This document shows, piece after piece, positions 26,317 through 40,100 of a stretch of 64,000 nt of DNA. A program made the translations under genes and the position numbers. How positions within the stretch are numbered: the first letter of the stretch is position 1; each line of letters begins with the position of its first letter. Origin of the DNA: Petrolisthes cinctipes (Eukaryota > Arthropoda > Malacostraca > Decapoda > Porcellanidae); NCBI GenBank assembly GCA_033782935.1, contig JAWQEG010001395.1, positions 714,501 to 778,500 of the forward strand, written 5' to 3'. The notes beneath the pieces are model-generated. The model had not been told where the DNA came from. It did not search any database and worked only from the letters and a program-made list of their open reading frames with translations.

Positions 26317-28298
26317 CGATTTTTAGCATGTTTTTAGCCTATATTTTGAAAATATTCTAGCACTGTACAGATTGCTTCTGGGACCCCAAAATATTGAATT
26401 TTCGGGTGTTTTGAGCCTGAATTTGAGATATAAACGGGTACAGAAGATACATGCACATATTGACTTTGGGCATCTAAAATATCGATTTTCAGCATGTTTT
26501 GGGCCTGAATTTTGAAAATACTCTAACACGGAGTAGGCTTGTACAGATCGCTTCTGGGACCCCAAAATATCGAATTTTCGGGTGTTTAGGGCCAGAATTT
26601 GAGATATAAACGGGTACAGAAAATGCATGCACATATCGACTTTTGGCACCTAAAAGATCGATTTTCAGTATGTTTTTGGCCTGTATTTTGAAAATACTCT
26701 AACACGGAGTAGGCATGTACAGATACCTTCTGGGACCTCTAAATATCGAATTTTCGGGTGTTTTGGGACTGAATTTGAGATATCGATTTTTTGGCATCTA
26801 AAATGTCGATTTTTAGCATGTTTTTATCCTATATTTTGAAAATATTCTAGCACTGTGTAGGCATGTACAGATTGCTTCTGGGACCCCAAAATATTGAATT
26901 TTCGGGTGTTTTGAGCCTGAATTTGAGATATAAACGGGTACAGAAGATACATGCAGATATTGACTTTAGGCATCTAAAATATCGATTTTCAGCATGTTTT
27001 GGGCCTGTAGTTTGAAAATACTCTAACACTGAGTAGGCATGTACAGATTGCTTTAGGGACCCCAAAATATTGAATTTTCGGGTGTTTTTAGCCTGAATTT
27101 GAGATATAAACGGGTACAGAAGATACATGCACATATTGACTTTGGGCATCTAAAATATCGTATTTCAGCATGTTTTGGGCCTGTATTTTGAAAATACTCT
27201 AACACTGAGTAGGCATGTACAGATTGCTTCTGGGACCCCAAAATATCGAATTTTCGGGTGTTTTGGGACTGAATTTGAGATATCGACTTTTTGGCACCTA
27301 AAAGATCGATTTTTAGCATGTTTTTAGCCTATATTTTGAAAATATTCTAGCACTGTACAGATTGCTTCTGGGACCCCAAAATATTGTATTTTCGGGTGTT
27401 TTGAGCCTGAATTTGAGATATAAACGGGTACAGAAGATACATGCACATATTGACTTTGGGCATCTAAAATATCGATTTTCAGCATGTTTTGGGCCTGAAT
27501 TTTGAAAATACTCTAACACGGAGTAGGCTTGTACAGATCGCTTCTGGGACCCCAAAATATCGAATTTTCGGGTGTTTAGGGCCAGAATTTGAGATATAAA
27601 CGGGTACAGAAAATGCATGCACATATCGACTTTTGGGCACCTAAAAGATCGATTTTCAGTATGTTTTTGGGCTGTATTTTCAAAATACTCTAACACGGAG
27701 TAGGCATGTACAGATACCTTCTGGGACATCTAAATATCGAATTTTCGGGTGTTTTGGGACTGAATTTGAGATATCGATTTTTTGGCACGTAAAATGTCGA
27801 TTTTTAGCATGTTTTTATCCTATATTTTGAAAATATTCTAGCACTGTGTAGGCATGTACAGATTGCTTCTGGGACCCCAAAATATTGAATTTTCGGGTGT
27901 TTTGAGCCTGAATTTGAGATATAAACGGGTACAGAAGATACATGCACATATTGACTTTGGGCATCTAAAATATCGATTTTCAGCATGTTTTGGGCCTGAA
28001 TTTTGAAAATACTCTAACACGGAGTAGGCTTGTACAGATCGCTTCTGGGACCCCAAAATATCGAATTTTCGGGTGTTTAGGTTCAGAATTTGAGATATAA
28101 ACGGGTACAGAAAATGCATGCACATATCGACTTTTGGGCACCTAAAAGATCGATTTTCAGTATGTTTTTGGCCTGTATTTTGAAAATACTCTAACACGGA
28201 GTAGGCATGTACAGATACCTTCTGGGACCTCTAAATATCGAATTTTCGGGTGTTTTGGGACTGAATTTGAGATATCGATTTTTTGGCATCTAAAATGT
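26317..28298. repeat. HOR block, copy of 13.1-14.6 kb extended by one trimer
   Basis: Unit starts and lengths: 26317 (490), 26807 (500), 27307 (491), 27798 (501). Shared oddities with 13.1-14.6 kb include 'atatcgtatttcag' (27157 and 13937), 'gggacatctaaat', 'ggcacgtaaaatg' and 'gtttttatcctat'. No gene. Confidence 0.87.
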
Positions 28299-31200
28299 CG
28301 ATTTTTAGCATGTTATTATCCTATATTTTGAAAATATTCTAGCACTGTGTAGGCATGTACAGATTGCTTCTGGGACCCCAAAATATTGAATTTTCGGGTG
28401 TTTTGAGCCTGAATTTGAGATATAAACGGGTACAGAAGATACATGCAGATATTGACTTTAGGCATCTAAAATATCGATTTTCAGCATGTTTTGGGCCTGT
28501 AGTTTGAAAATACTCTAACACCGAGTGCCTAGGCATGTACAGATTGCTTTTGGGACCCCAAAATATTGAATTTTCGGGTGTTTTTAGCCTGAATTTGAGA
28601 TATGAACGGGTACAGAAGATACATGCACATATTGACTTTGGGCACCAAAAATATCGATTTTCAGCATGTTTTGGGCCTGAATTTTGAAAATACTCTAACA
28701 CTGAGTAGGCATGTACAGATCGCTTCTGGGACCCCAAAATATCGAATTTTCGGGTGTTTAGGGCCAGAATTTGAGATATAAACGGGTACAGAAGATGCAT
28801 GCACATATCGACTTTTGGGCACCTAAAAGATCGATTTTCAGTATGTTTTTGGCTTGAATTTTGAAAATACTCTAACACGGAGTAGACATGTACAGATACC
28901 TTCTGGGACCCCTAAATATCGAATTTTCGGGTGTTTTGGGACTGAATTTGAGATATCGACTTTTTGGCACCTAAAAGATCGATTTTAGCATGTTTTTAGC
29001 CTATATTTTGAAAATATTCTAGCACTGAGTAGGCATGTACAGATTGCTTCTGGGACCCCAAAATATTGAATTTTCGGGTGTTTTGAGCCTGAATTTGAGA
29101 TATAAACGGGTACAGAAGATGCATGCACATATCGACTTTTGTGCACCTAAAAGATCGATTTTCAGCATGTTTTGGGCCTGAATTTTGAAAATACTCTAAC
29201 ACGGAGTAGGCATGTACAGATCGCTTCTGGGACCCCAAAATATCGAATTTTCGGGTGTTTAGGGCCAGAATTTGAGATATAAACGGGTACAGAAGATGCA
29301 TGCTCATATCGACGTTTGGGCACCTAAAAGATCGATTTTCAGTATGTTTTTGGCCTGTATTTTGAAAATACTCTAACACGGAGTAGGCATGTACAGATAC
29401 CTTCTGGGACCTCTAAATATCGAATTTTCGGGTGTTTTGGGACTGAATTTGAGATATCGATTTTTTGGCACCTAAAATGTCTATTTTTAGCATGTTTTTA
29501 GCCTATATTTTGAAAATATTATAGCACTGAGTAGGCATGTACAGATTGCTTCTGGGACCCCAAAATATTGAATTTTCGGGTGTTTTGAGCCTGAATTTGA
29601 GATATAAACGGGTACAGAAGATACATGCACATATTGACTTTGGGCACCAAAAATATCGATTTTCAGCATGTTTTGGGCCTGAATTTTGAAAATACTCTAA
29701 CACTGAGTAGGCATGTACAGATCGCTTCTGGGACCCCAAAATATCGAATTTTCGGGTGTTTTGAGCCTGAATTTGAGATATAAACGGGTACTGAAGATGC
29801 ATGCACATATCGACTTTTGTGCACCTAAAAGATCGATTTTCAGCATGTTTTGGGCCTGAATTTTGAAAATACTCTAACACGGAGTAGGCATGTACAGATC
29901 GCTTCTGGGACCCCAAAATATTGAATTTTCGGGTGTTTAGGGCCAGAATTTGAGATATAAACGGGTACAGAAGATGCATGCACATATCGACTTTTGTGCA
30001 CCTAAAAGATCGATTTTCAGTATGTTTTGAGCATGTATTTTCAAAATACTCTAACACGGAGTAGGCATGTACAGATCGCTTATGGGACCCCTAAATATCG
30101 AATTTTCGGGTGTTTTGGGACTGAATTTGAGATATCGATTTTTTGGCACCTAAAATGTCGATTTTTAGCATGTTTTTAGCCTATATTTTAAAAATATTCT
30201 AGCACTGTGTAGGCATGTACAGATTGCTTCTGGGACCCCAAAATATTGAATTTTCGGGTGTTTTTAACCTGAATTTGAGATATAAACGGGTACAGAAGAT
30301 ACATGCACATATTGACTTTGGGCACCAAAAATATCGATTTTCAGCATGTTTTGGGCCTGAATTTTGAAAATACTCTAACACGGAGTAGGCATGTACAGAT
30401 CGCTTCTGGGACCCCAAAATATCGAATTTTCGGGTGTTTAGGGCCAGAATTTGAGATATAAACGGGTACAGAAGATGCATGCACATATCGACTTTTGGGC
30501 ACCTAAAAGATCGATTTTCAGTATGTTTTTGGCCTGTATGTTGAAAATACTCTAACACGGAGTAGGCATGTACAGATACCTTCTGGGACCTCTAAATATC
30601 GAATTTTCGGGTGTTTTGGGACTGAATTTGAGATATCGATTTTTTGGCGCCTAAAATGTCGATTTTTAGCATGTTTTTTGCCTATATTTTGAAAATATTC
30701 TAGCACTGTGTAGGCATGTACAGATTGCTTCTGGGACCCCAAAATATTGAATTTTCGGGTGTTTTGAGCCTGAATTTGAGATATAAACGGGAACAGAAGA
30801 TACATGCACATATTGACTTTGGGCATCTAAAATATCGATTTTCAGCATGTTTTGGGCCTGTATTTTGAAAATACTCTAACACTGAGTAGGCATGTACAGA
30901 TTGCTTCTGGGACCCCAAAATATTGAATTTTGGGTGTTTTGAGTCTGAATTTGAGATATAAACGGGTACTGAAGATGCATGCACATATCGACTTTTGTGC
31001 ACCTAAAAGATCGATTTTCAGTATGTTTTGAGCATGTATTTTGAAAATACTCTAACACGGAGTAGGCATGTACAGATCGCTTCTGGGACCCCTAAATATC
31101 GAATTTTCGGGTTTTTTGGGACCGAATTTGAGATATCGACTTTTTGGCACCTAAAAGATCGATTTTTAGCATTTTTTTAGCCTATATTTTGAAAATATTC

Positions 31201-31660
31201 TAGCACTGAGTATGCATGTACAGATTGCTTCTGGGACCCCAAAATATTGAATTTTCGAGTGTTTTGAGCCTGAATTTGAGATATAAACGGGTACAGAAGA
31301 TACATGCACATATTGACTTTGGGCACCAAAAATATCGATTTTCAGCATGCTTTGGGCCTGAATTTTGAAAATACTCTAACACGGAGTAGGCATGTACAGA
31401 TCGCTTCTGGGACCCCAAAATATCGAATTTTCGGGTGTTTTGAGCCTGAATTTGAGATATAACCGGGTACTGAAGATGCATGCACATATCGACTTTTGTG
31501 CACCTAAAAGATCGATTTTCAGTATGTTTTGAGCATGTATTTTGAAAATACTCTAACACGGAATAGGCATGTACAGATCGCTTCTGGGACCCCTAAATAT
31601 CGAATTTTCGGGTGTTTTGGGACTGAATTTGAGATATCGACTTTTTGGCACCTAAAAGAT
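28299..31660. repeat. HOR block with tetramers and trimers
   Basis: Unit starts and lengths: 28299 (681), 28980 (501), 29481 (678), 30159 (501), 30660 (500), 31160 (501). The 28299 tetramer contains a 4-bp insertion, 'gcct' at 28527-28530, making the palindrome 'gcctaggc'. The 28980 unit matches 19933, and the 29481 tetramer matches 3849 in structure. No gene. Confidence 0.87.
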
Positions 31661-34145
31661 CGATTTTTAGCATGTTTTTAGCCTATATTTTGAAAACATT
31701 CTAGCACTGTACAGATTGCTTCTGGGACCCCAAAATATTGAATTTTCAGGTGTTTTGAGCCTGAATTTGAGATATAAACGGGTACAGAAGATACATGCAC
31801 ATATTGACTTTGGGCACCAAAAATATCGATTTTCAGCATGTTTTGGGCCTGAATTTTAAAAATACTCTAACACGGAGTAGGCATGTACATATCGCTTCTG
31901 GGACCCCAAAATATCGAATTTTCGGGTGTTTTGAGCCTGAATTTGAGATATAAACGGGTACTGAAGATGCATGCACATATCGACTTTTGTGCACCTAAAA
32001 GATCGATTTTCAGTATGTTTTGAGCATGTATTTTCAAAATACTCTAACACGGAGTAGGCATGTACAGATCGCTTATGGGACCCCTAAATATCGAATTTTC
32101 GGGTGTTTTGGGACTGAATTTGAGATATCGATTTTTTGGCACCTAAAATGTCGATTTTTAGCATGTTTTTAGCCTATATTTTAAAAATATTCTAGCACTG
32201 TGTAGGCATGTACAGATTGCTTCTGGGACCCCAAAATATTGAATTTTCGGGTGTTTTGAGCCTGAATTTGAGATATAAACGGGTACAGAAGATACATGCA
32301 CATATTGACTTTGGGCATCTAAAATATCGATTTTCAGCATGTTTTGGGCCTGTATTTTGAAAATACTCTAACACTGAGTAGGCATGTACAGATTGCTTCT
32401 GGGACCCCAAAATATTGAATTTTCGGGTGTTTTGAGCCTGAATTTGAGATATAAACGGGTACTGAAGATGCATGCACATATCGACTTTTGTGCACCTAAA
32501 AGATCGATTTTCAGTATGTTTTGAGCATGTATTTTGAAAATACTCTAACACGGAGTAGGCATGTACAGATCGCTTCTGGGACCCCTAAATATCGAATTTT
32601 CGGGTGTTTTGGGACTGAATTTGAGATATCGACTTTTTGGCACCTAAAAGCTCGATTTTTAGCATGTTTTTAGCCTATATTTTGAAAATATTCTAGCACT
32701 GTACAGATTGCTTCTGGGACCCCAAAATATTGAATATTCGGGTGTTTTGAGCCTGAATTTGAGATATAAACGGGTACAGAAGATACATGCACATATTGAC
32801 TTTGGGCGCCAAAAATATCGATTTTCAGCATGTTTTGGGCCTGAATTTTGAAAATACTCTAACACTGAGTAGGCATGTACAGATTGCTTCTGGGACCCCA
32901 AAATATTGAATTTTCGGGTGTTTTGAGCCTGAATTTGAGATATAAACGGGTACTGAAGATGCATGCACATATCGACTTTTGTGCACTTAAATGATCGATT
33001 TTCAGTATGTTTTGAGCATGTATTTTGAAAATACTCTAACACGGAGTAGGCATGTACAGATCGCTTCTGGGACCCCTAAATATCGAATTTTCGGGTGTTT
33101 TGGGACTGAATTTGAGATATCGACTTTTTGGCACCTAAAATGTCGATTTTCAGCATGTTTTTAGCCTATATTTTGAAAATATTCTAGCACTGTGTAGGCA
33201 TGTACAGATTGCTTCTGGGACCCCAAAATATTGAATTTTCGGGTGTTTTGAGCCTGAATTTGAGATATAAACGGGTACTGAAGATGCATGCACATATCGA
33301 CTTTTGTGCACCTAAAAGATCGATTTTCAGTATGTTTTTGGCCTGTATTTTGAAAATACTCTAACACGGAGTAGGCATGTACAGATACCTTCTGGGACCT
33401 CTAAATATCGAATTTTCGGGTGTTTTGGGACTGAATTTGAGATATCGATTTTTTGGCACCTAAAATGTCGATTTTTAGCATGTTTTTAGCCTATATTTTG
33501 AAAATATTCTAGCACTGTGTAGGCATGTACAGATTGCTTCTGGGACCCCAAAATATTGAATTTTCGGGTGTTTTGAGCCTGATTTTGAGATATAAACGGG
33601 TACAGAAGATACATGCACATATTGACTTTGGGCATCTAAAATATCAATTTTCAGCATGTTTTTGGCCTGTATTTTGAAAATATTCTAGCACTGAGTAGGC
33701 ATGTACAGATTGCTTCTGGGACCCGAAAATATTGAATTTTCGGGTGTTTTGAGCCTGAATTTGAGATATAAACGGGTACAGAAGATACATGCACATATTG
33801 ACTTTGGGCACCAAAAATATCGATTTTCAGCATGTTTTGGGCCTGAATTTTGAAAATACTCTAACACGGAGTAGGCATGTACAGATCGCTTCTGGGACCC
33901 CAAAATATCGAATTTTCGGGTGTTTAGGGTCAGAATTTGAGATATAAACGGTTACAGAAGATGCATGCACATATCGACTTTTGGGCACCTAAAAGATCGA
34001 TTTTCAGTATGTTTTTGGCCTGTATTTTGAAAATACTCTAACACGGAGTAGGCATGTACAGATACCTTCTGGGACCTCTAAATATCGAATTTTCGGGTGT
34101 TTTGGGACTGAATTTGAGATATCGATTTTTTGGCACCTAAAATGT
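31661..34145. repeat. HOR block, transition to the 491/501 domain
   Basis: Unit starts and lengths: 31661 (491), 32152 (501), 32653 (491), 33144 (325), 33469 (677). The two 491-bp units start with 10-bp-deleted A monomers. The 33469 unit is the last 677-bp tetramer in the window. The 33144 dimer opens 'cgattttcagcatgttttt', the form that marks dimers throughout the rest of the array. No gene. Confidence 0.87.
32152..32652. repeat. Reference HOR unit with B2 and C2 subtypes (501 bp)
   Basis: A is 32152-32327, B2 is 32328-32504 and C2 is 32505-32652. B2 differs from B1 by 'ctaacactgag', 'cagattgcttctggg', 'ttttgagcctg', 'gggtactgaagatgc' and 'ttttgtgcacc'. C2 differs from C1 by 'tatgttttgagcatg', 'gatcgcttctgggacccct' and the end 'gactttttggcacctaaaagat'. 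In its central part B2 is nearly identical to A, from about 'gtaggcatg' to 'aaacgggtac'. That tract is where the A/B2 hybrid monomers elsewhere in the array switch class. Confidence 0.9.
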
Positions 34146-37100
34146 CGATTTTCAGCATGTTTTTAGCCTATATTTTGAAAATATTCTAGCACTGTGTAGG
34201 CATGTACAGATTGCTTCTGGGACCCCAAAATATTGAATTTTCGGGTGTTTTGAGCCTGAATTTGAGATATAAACGGGTACTGAAGATGCATGCACATATC
34301 GACTTTTGTGCACCTAAAAGATCGATTTTCAGCATGTTTTGAGCATGTATTTTGAATATACTCTAACACGAAGTAGGCATGTACAGATCGCTTCTGGGAC
34401 CCCTAAATATCGAATTTTCGGGTGTTTTGGGACTGAATTTGAGATATCGACTTTTTGGCACCTAAAAGATCGATTTTTAGCATGTTTTTAGCCTATATTT
34501 TGAAAATATTCTAGCACTGTACAGATTGCTTCTGGGACCCCAAAATATTGAATTTTCGGGTGTTTTGAGCCTGAATTTGAGATATAAACGGGTACAGAAG
34601 ATACATGCACATATTGACTTTGGGCACCAAAAATATCGATTTTCAGCATGTTTTGGGCCTGAATTTTGAAAATACTCTAACACGGAGTAGGCATGTACAG
34701 ATCGCTTCTGGGACCCCAAAATATCGAATTTTCGGGTGTTTAGGGCCAGAATTTGAGATGTAAACGGGTACAGAAGATGCATGCACATATCGACTTTTGG
34801 GCACCTAAAAGATCGATTTTCAATATGTTTTTGGCCTGTATTTTGAAAATACTCTAACACGGAGTAGGCATGTACAGATACCTTCTGGGACCTCTAAATA
34901 TAGAATTTTCGGGTGTTTTGGGACTGAATTTGAGATATCGATTTTTTGGCACCTAAAATGTCGATTTTTAGCATGTTTTTAGCCTATATTTTGAAAATAT
35001 TCTAGCACTGTGTAGGCATGTACAGATTGCTTCTGGGACCCCAAAATATTGAATTTTCGGGTGTTTTGAGCCTGATTTTGAGATATAAACGGGTACAGAA
35101 GATACATGCACATATTGACTTTGGGCATCTAAAATATCGATTTTCAGCATGTTTTTGGCCTGTATTTTGAAAATACTCTAACACTGAGTAGGCATGTACA
35201 GATTGCTTCTGGGACCCCAAAATATTGAATTTTCGGGTGTTTTGAGCCTGAATTTGAGATATAAACGGGTACTGAAGATGCATGCACATATCGACTTTTG
35301 TGCACCTAAAAGATCGATTTTCAGTATGTTTTGAACATGTATTTTGAAAATACTCTAACACGGAGTAGGCATGTACAGATCGCTTCTGGGACCCCTAAAT
35401 ATCGAATTTTCGGGTTTTTTGGGACTGAATTTGAGATATCGACTTTTTGGCACCTAAAAGATCGATTTTTAGCATGTTTTTAGCCTATATTTTGAAAATA
35501 TTTTAGCACTGTACAGATTGCTTCTGGGACCCCAAAATATTGAATTTTCGGGTGTTTTGAGCCTGAATTTGAGATATAAACGGGTACAGAAGATACATGC
35601 ACATATTGACTTTGGGCACCAAAAATATCGATTTTCAGCATGTTTTGGGCCTGAATTTTGAAAATACTCTAACACGGAGTAGGCATGTACAGATCGCTTC
35701 TGGGACCCCAAAATATCGAATTTTCGGGTGTTTAGGGCCAGAATTTGAGATATAAACGGGTACAGAAGATGCATGCACATATCGACTTTTGGGCACCTAA
35801 AAGATCGATTTTCAGTATGTTTTTGGCCTGTATTTTGAAAATACTCTAACACGGAGTAGGCATGTACAGATACCTTCTGGGACCTCTAAATATCGAATTT
35901 TCGGGTGTTTTGGGACTGAATTTGAGATATCGATATTTTGGCACCTAAAATGTCGATTTTTAGCATGTTTTTAGCCTATATTTTGAAAATATTCTAGCAC
36001 TGTGTAGGCATGTACAGATTGCTTCTGGGACCCCAAAATATTGAATTTTCGGGTGTTTTGAGCCTGAATTTGAGATATAAACGGGTACAGAAGATACATG
36101 CACATATTGACTTTGGGCAACAAAAATATCGATTTTTAGCATGTTTTGGGCCTGAATTTTGAAAATACTCTAACACGGAGTAGGCATGTACAGATCGCTT
36201 CTGGGACCCCAAAATATCGAATTTTCGGGTGTTTAGGGTCAGAATTTGAGATATAAACGGGTACAGAAGATGCATGCACATATCGACTTTTGGGCACCTA
36301 AAAGATCGATTTTCAGTATGTTTTTGGCCTGTATTTTGAAAATACTCTAACACGGAGTAGGCATGTACAGATACCTTCTGGGACCTCTAAATATCGAATT
36401 TTCGGGTGTTTTGGGACTGAATTTGAGATATCGATTTTTTGGCACCTAAAATGTCGATTTTCAGCATGTTTTTAGCCTATATTTTGAAAAAATTCTAGCA
36501 CTGTGTAGGCATGTACAGATTGCTTCTAGGACCCCAAAATATTGAATTTTCGGGTGTTTTGAGCCTGAATTTGAGATATAAACGGGTACTGAAGATGCAT
36601 GCACATATCGACTTTTGTGCACCTAAAAGATCGATTTTCAGTATGTTTTGAGCATGTATTTTGAAAATACTCTAACACGGAGTAGGCATGTACAGATCGC
36701 TTCTGGGACCCTTAAATATCGAATTTTCGGGTGTTTTGGGACTGAATTTGAGATATCGACTTTTTGGCACCTAAAAGATCGATTTTTAGCATGTTTTTAG
36801 CCTATATTTTTAAAATATTCTATCACTGTACAGATTGCTTCTGGGACCCCAAAATATTGAATTTTCGGGTGTTTTGAGCCTGAATTTGAGATATAAACTG
36901 GTACAGAAGATACATGCACATATTGACTTTGGGCACCAAAAATATCGATTTTCAGCATGTTTTGGGCCTGAATTTTGAAAATACTCTAACACTAAGTAGG
37001 CATGTACAGATTGCTTCTGGGACCCCAAAATATTGAATTTTCGGGTGTTTTGAGCCTGAATTTGAGATATAAACGGGTACTGAAGATGCATGCACATATC

Positions 37101-40100
37101 GACTTTTGTGCACCTAAAAGATCGATTTTCAGTATGTTTTGAGCATGTATTTTGAAAATACTCTAACACGGAGTAGGCATGTACAGATCGCTTCTGGGAC
37201 CCCTAAATATCGAATTTTCGGGTGTTTTGGGACTGAATTTGAGATATCGACTTTTTGGCACCTAAAAGATCGATTTTTAGCATGTTTTTAGCCTATATTT
37301 TGAAAATATTCTAGCACTGAGTAGGCATGTACAGATTGCTTCTGGGACCCCAAAATATTGAATTTTCGGGTGTTTTGAGCCTGAATTTGAGATATAAACG
37401 GGTACAGAAGATACATGCACATATTGACTTTGGGCACCAAAAATATCGATTTTCAGCATGTTTTGGACCTGAATTTTGAAAATACTCTAACACGGAGTAG
37501 GCATGTACAGATCGCTTCTGGGACCCCAAAATATCGAATTTTCGGGTGTTTAGGGTCAGAATTTGAGATATAAACGGGTACAGAAGATGCATGCACATAT
37601 CGACTTTTGGGCACCTAAAAGATCGATTTTCAGTATGTTTTTGGCCTGTATTTTGAAAATACTCTAACACGGAGTAGGCATGTACAGATACCTTCTGGAA
37701 CCTCTAAATATCGAATTTTCGGGTGTTTTGGGACTGAATTTGAGATATCGATTTTTTGGCACCTAAAATGTCGATTTTTAGCATGTTTTTAGCCTATATT
37801 TTGAAAATATTCTAGCACTGTGTAGGCATGTACAGATTGCTTCTGGGACCCCAAAATATTGAATTTTCGGGTGTTTTGAGCCTGAATTTGAGATATAAAC
37901 GGGTACAGAAGATACATGCACATATTGACTTTGGGCACCAAAAATATCGATTTTCAGCATGTTTTGGGCCTGAATTTTGAAAATACTCTAACACTGAGAA
38001 GGCATGTACAGATTGCTTCTGGGACCCCAAAATATTGAATTTTCGGGTGTTTTGAGCCTGAATTTGAGATATAAACGGGTACTGAAGATGCATGCACATA
38101 TCGACTTTTGTGCACCTAAAAGATCGATTTTCAGTATGTTTTGAGCATGTATTTTGAAAATACTCTAACACGGAGTAGGCATGTACAGATCGCTTCTGGG
38201 ACCCCTAAATATCGAATTTTCGGGTGTTTTGGGACTGAATTTGAGATATCGACTTTTTGGCACCTAAAAGATCGATTTTTAGCATGTTTTTAGCCTATAT
38301 TTTGAAAATATTCTATCACTGTACAGATTGCTTCTGGGACCCCAAAATATTGAATTTTCGGGTGTTTTGAGCCTGAATTTGAGATATAAACTTGTACAGA
38401 AGATATATGCACATATTGACTTTGGGCACCAAAAATATCGATTTTCAGCATGTTTTGGGCCTGAATTTTGAAAATACTCTAACACGGAGTAGGCATGTAC
38501 AGATCGCTTCTGGGACCCCAAAATATCGAATTTTCGGGTGTTTAGGGACAGAATTTGAGATATAAACGGGTACAGAAGATGCATGCACATATCGACTTTT
38601 GGGCACCTAAAAGATCGATTTTCAGTATGTTTTTGGCCTGTATTTTGAAAATACTCTAACACGGAGTAGGCATGTACAGATACCTTCTGGGACCTCTAAA
38701 TATCGAATTTTCGGGTGTTTTGGGACTGAATTTGAGATATCGATTTTTTGGCACCTAAAATGTCGAATTTTAGCATGTTTTTAGCCTATATTTTGAAAAT
38801 ATTCTAGCACTGTGTAGGCATGTACAGATTGCTTCTGGGACCCCAAAATATTGAATTTTCGGGTGTTTTGAGCCTGAATTTGAGATATAAAAGGGTACAG
38901 AAGATACATGCACATATTGACTTTGGGCATCTAAAATATCGATTTTCAGCATGTTTTGGGCCTGTATTTTGAAAATACTCTAACACTGAGTAGGCATGTA
39001 CAGATTGCTTCTGGGACCCCAAAATATTGAATTTTCGGGTGTTTTGAGCCTGAATTTGAGATATAAACGGGTACTGAAGATGCATGCACATATCGACTTT
39101 TGTGCACCTAAAAGATCGATTTTCAGTATGTTTTGAGCATGTATTTTGAAAATACTCTAACACGGAGTAGGCATGTACAGATCGCTTCTGGGACCCCTAA
39201 ATATCGAATTTTCGGGTGTTTTGGGACTGAATTTGAGATATCGACTTTTTGGCACCTAAAAGATCGATTTTTAGCATGTTTTTAGCCTATATTTTGAAAA
39301 TATTCTAGCACTGAGTAGGCATGTACAGATTGCTTCTGGGACCCCAAAATATTGAATTTTCAGGTGTTTTGAGCCTGAATTTGAGATATAAACGGGTACA
39401 GAAGATACATGCACATATTGACTTTGGGCACCAAAAATATCGATTTTCAGCATGTTTTGGGCCTGAATTTTGAAAATACTCTAACACGGAGAAGGCATCT
39501 ACAGATCGCTTCTGGGACCCCAAAATATCGAATTTTCGGGTGTTTAGGGTAAGAATTTGAGATATAAACGGGTACAGAAGATGCATGCACATATCGACTT
39601 TTGGGCACCTAAAAGATCGATTTTCAGTATGTTTTGAGCATGTATTTTGAAAATACTCTAACACGGAGTAGGCATGTACAGATACCTTCTGGGACCCCTA
39701 AATATCGAATTTTCGGGTGTTTTGGGACTGAATTTGTGATATCGATTTTTTGGCACCTAAAATGTCGATTTTCAGCATGTTTTTAGCCGATATTTTGAAA
39801 AAATTCTAGCACTGTGTAGGCATGTACAGATTGCTTCTGGGACCCCAAAATATTGAATTTTCGGGTGTTTTGAGCCTAAATTTGAGATATAAACGGGTAC
39901 TGAAGATGCATGCACATATCGACTTTTGTGCACCTAAAAGATCGATTTTCAGTATGTTTTTAGCATGTATTTTGAAAATACTCTAACACGGAGTAGGCAT
40001 GTACATATCGCTTCTGGGACCCCTAAATATCGAATTTTCGGGTGTTTTGGGACAGAATTTGAGATATCGACTTTTTGGCACCTAAAAGATCGATTTTTAG

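Noticed and set aside
29503..30057. Longest minus-strand open frame (184 codons) and the many 60-183-codon frames like it as protein-coding genes
   Set aside because: Each is a translation of the satellite and recurs with the repeat period. Frames overlap in several registers and are broken by unit-length changes. There is no recognisable domain, and no upstream or downstream sequence differs from the repeat.
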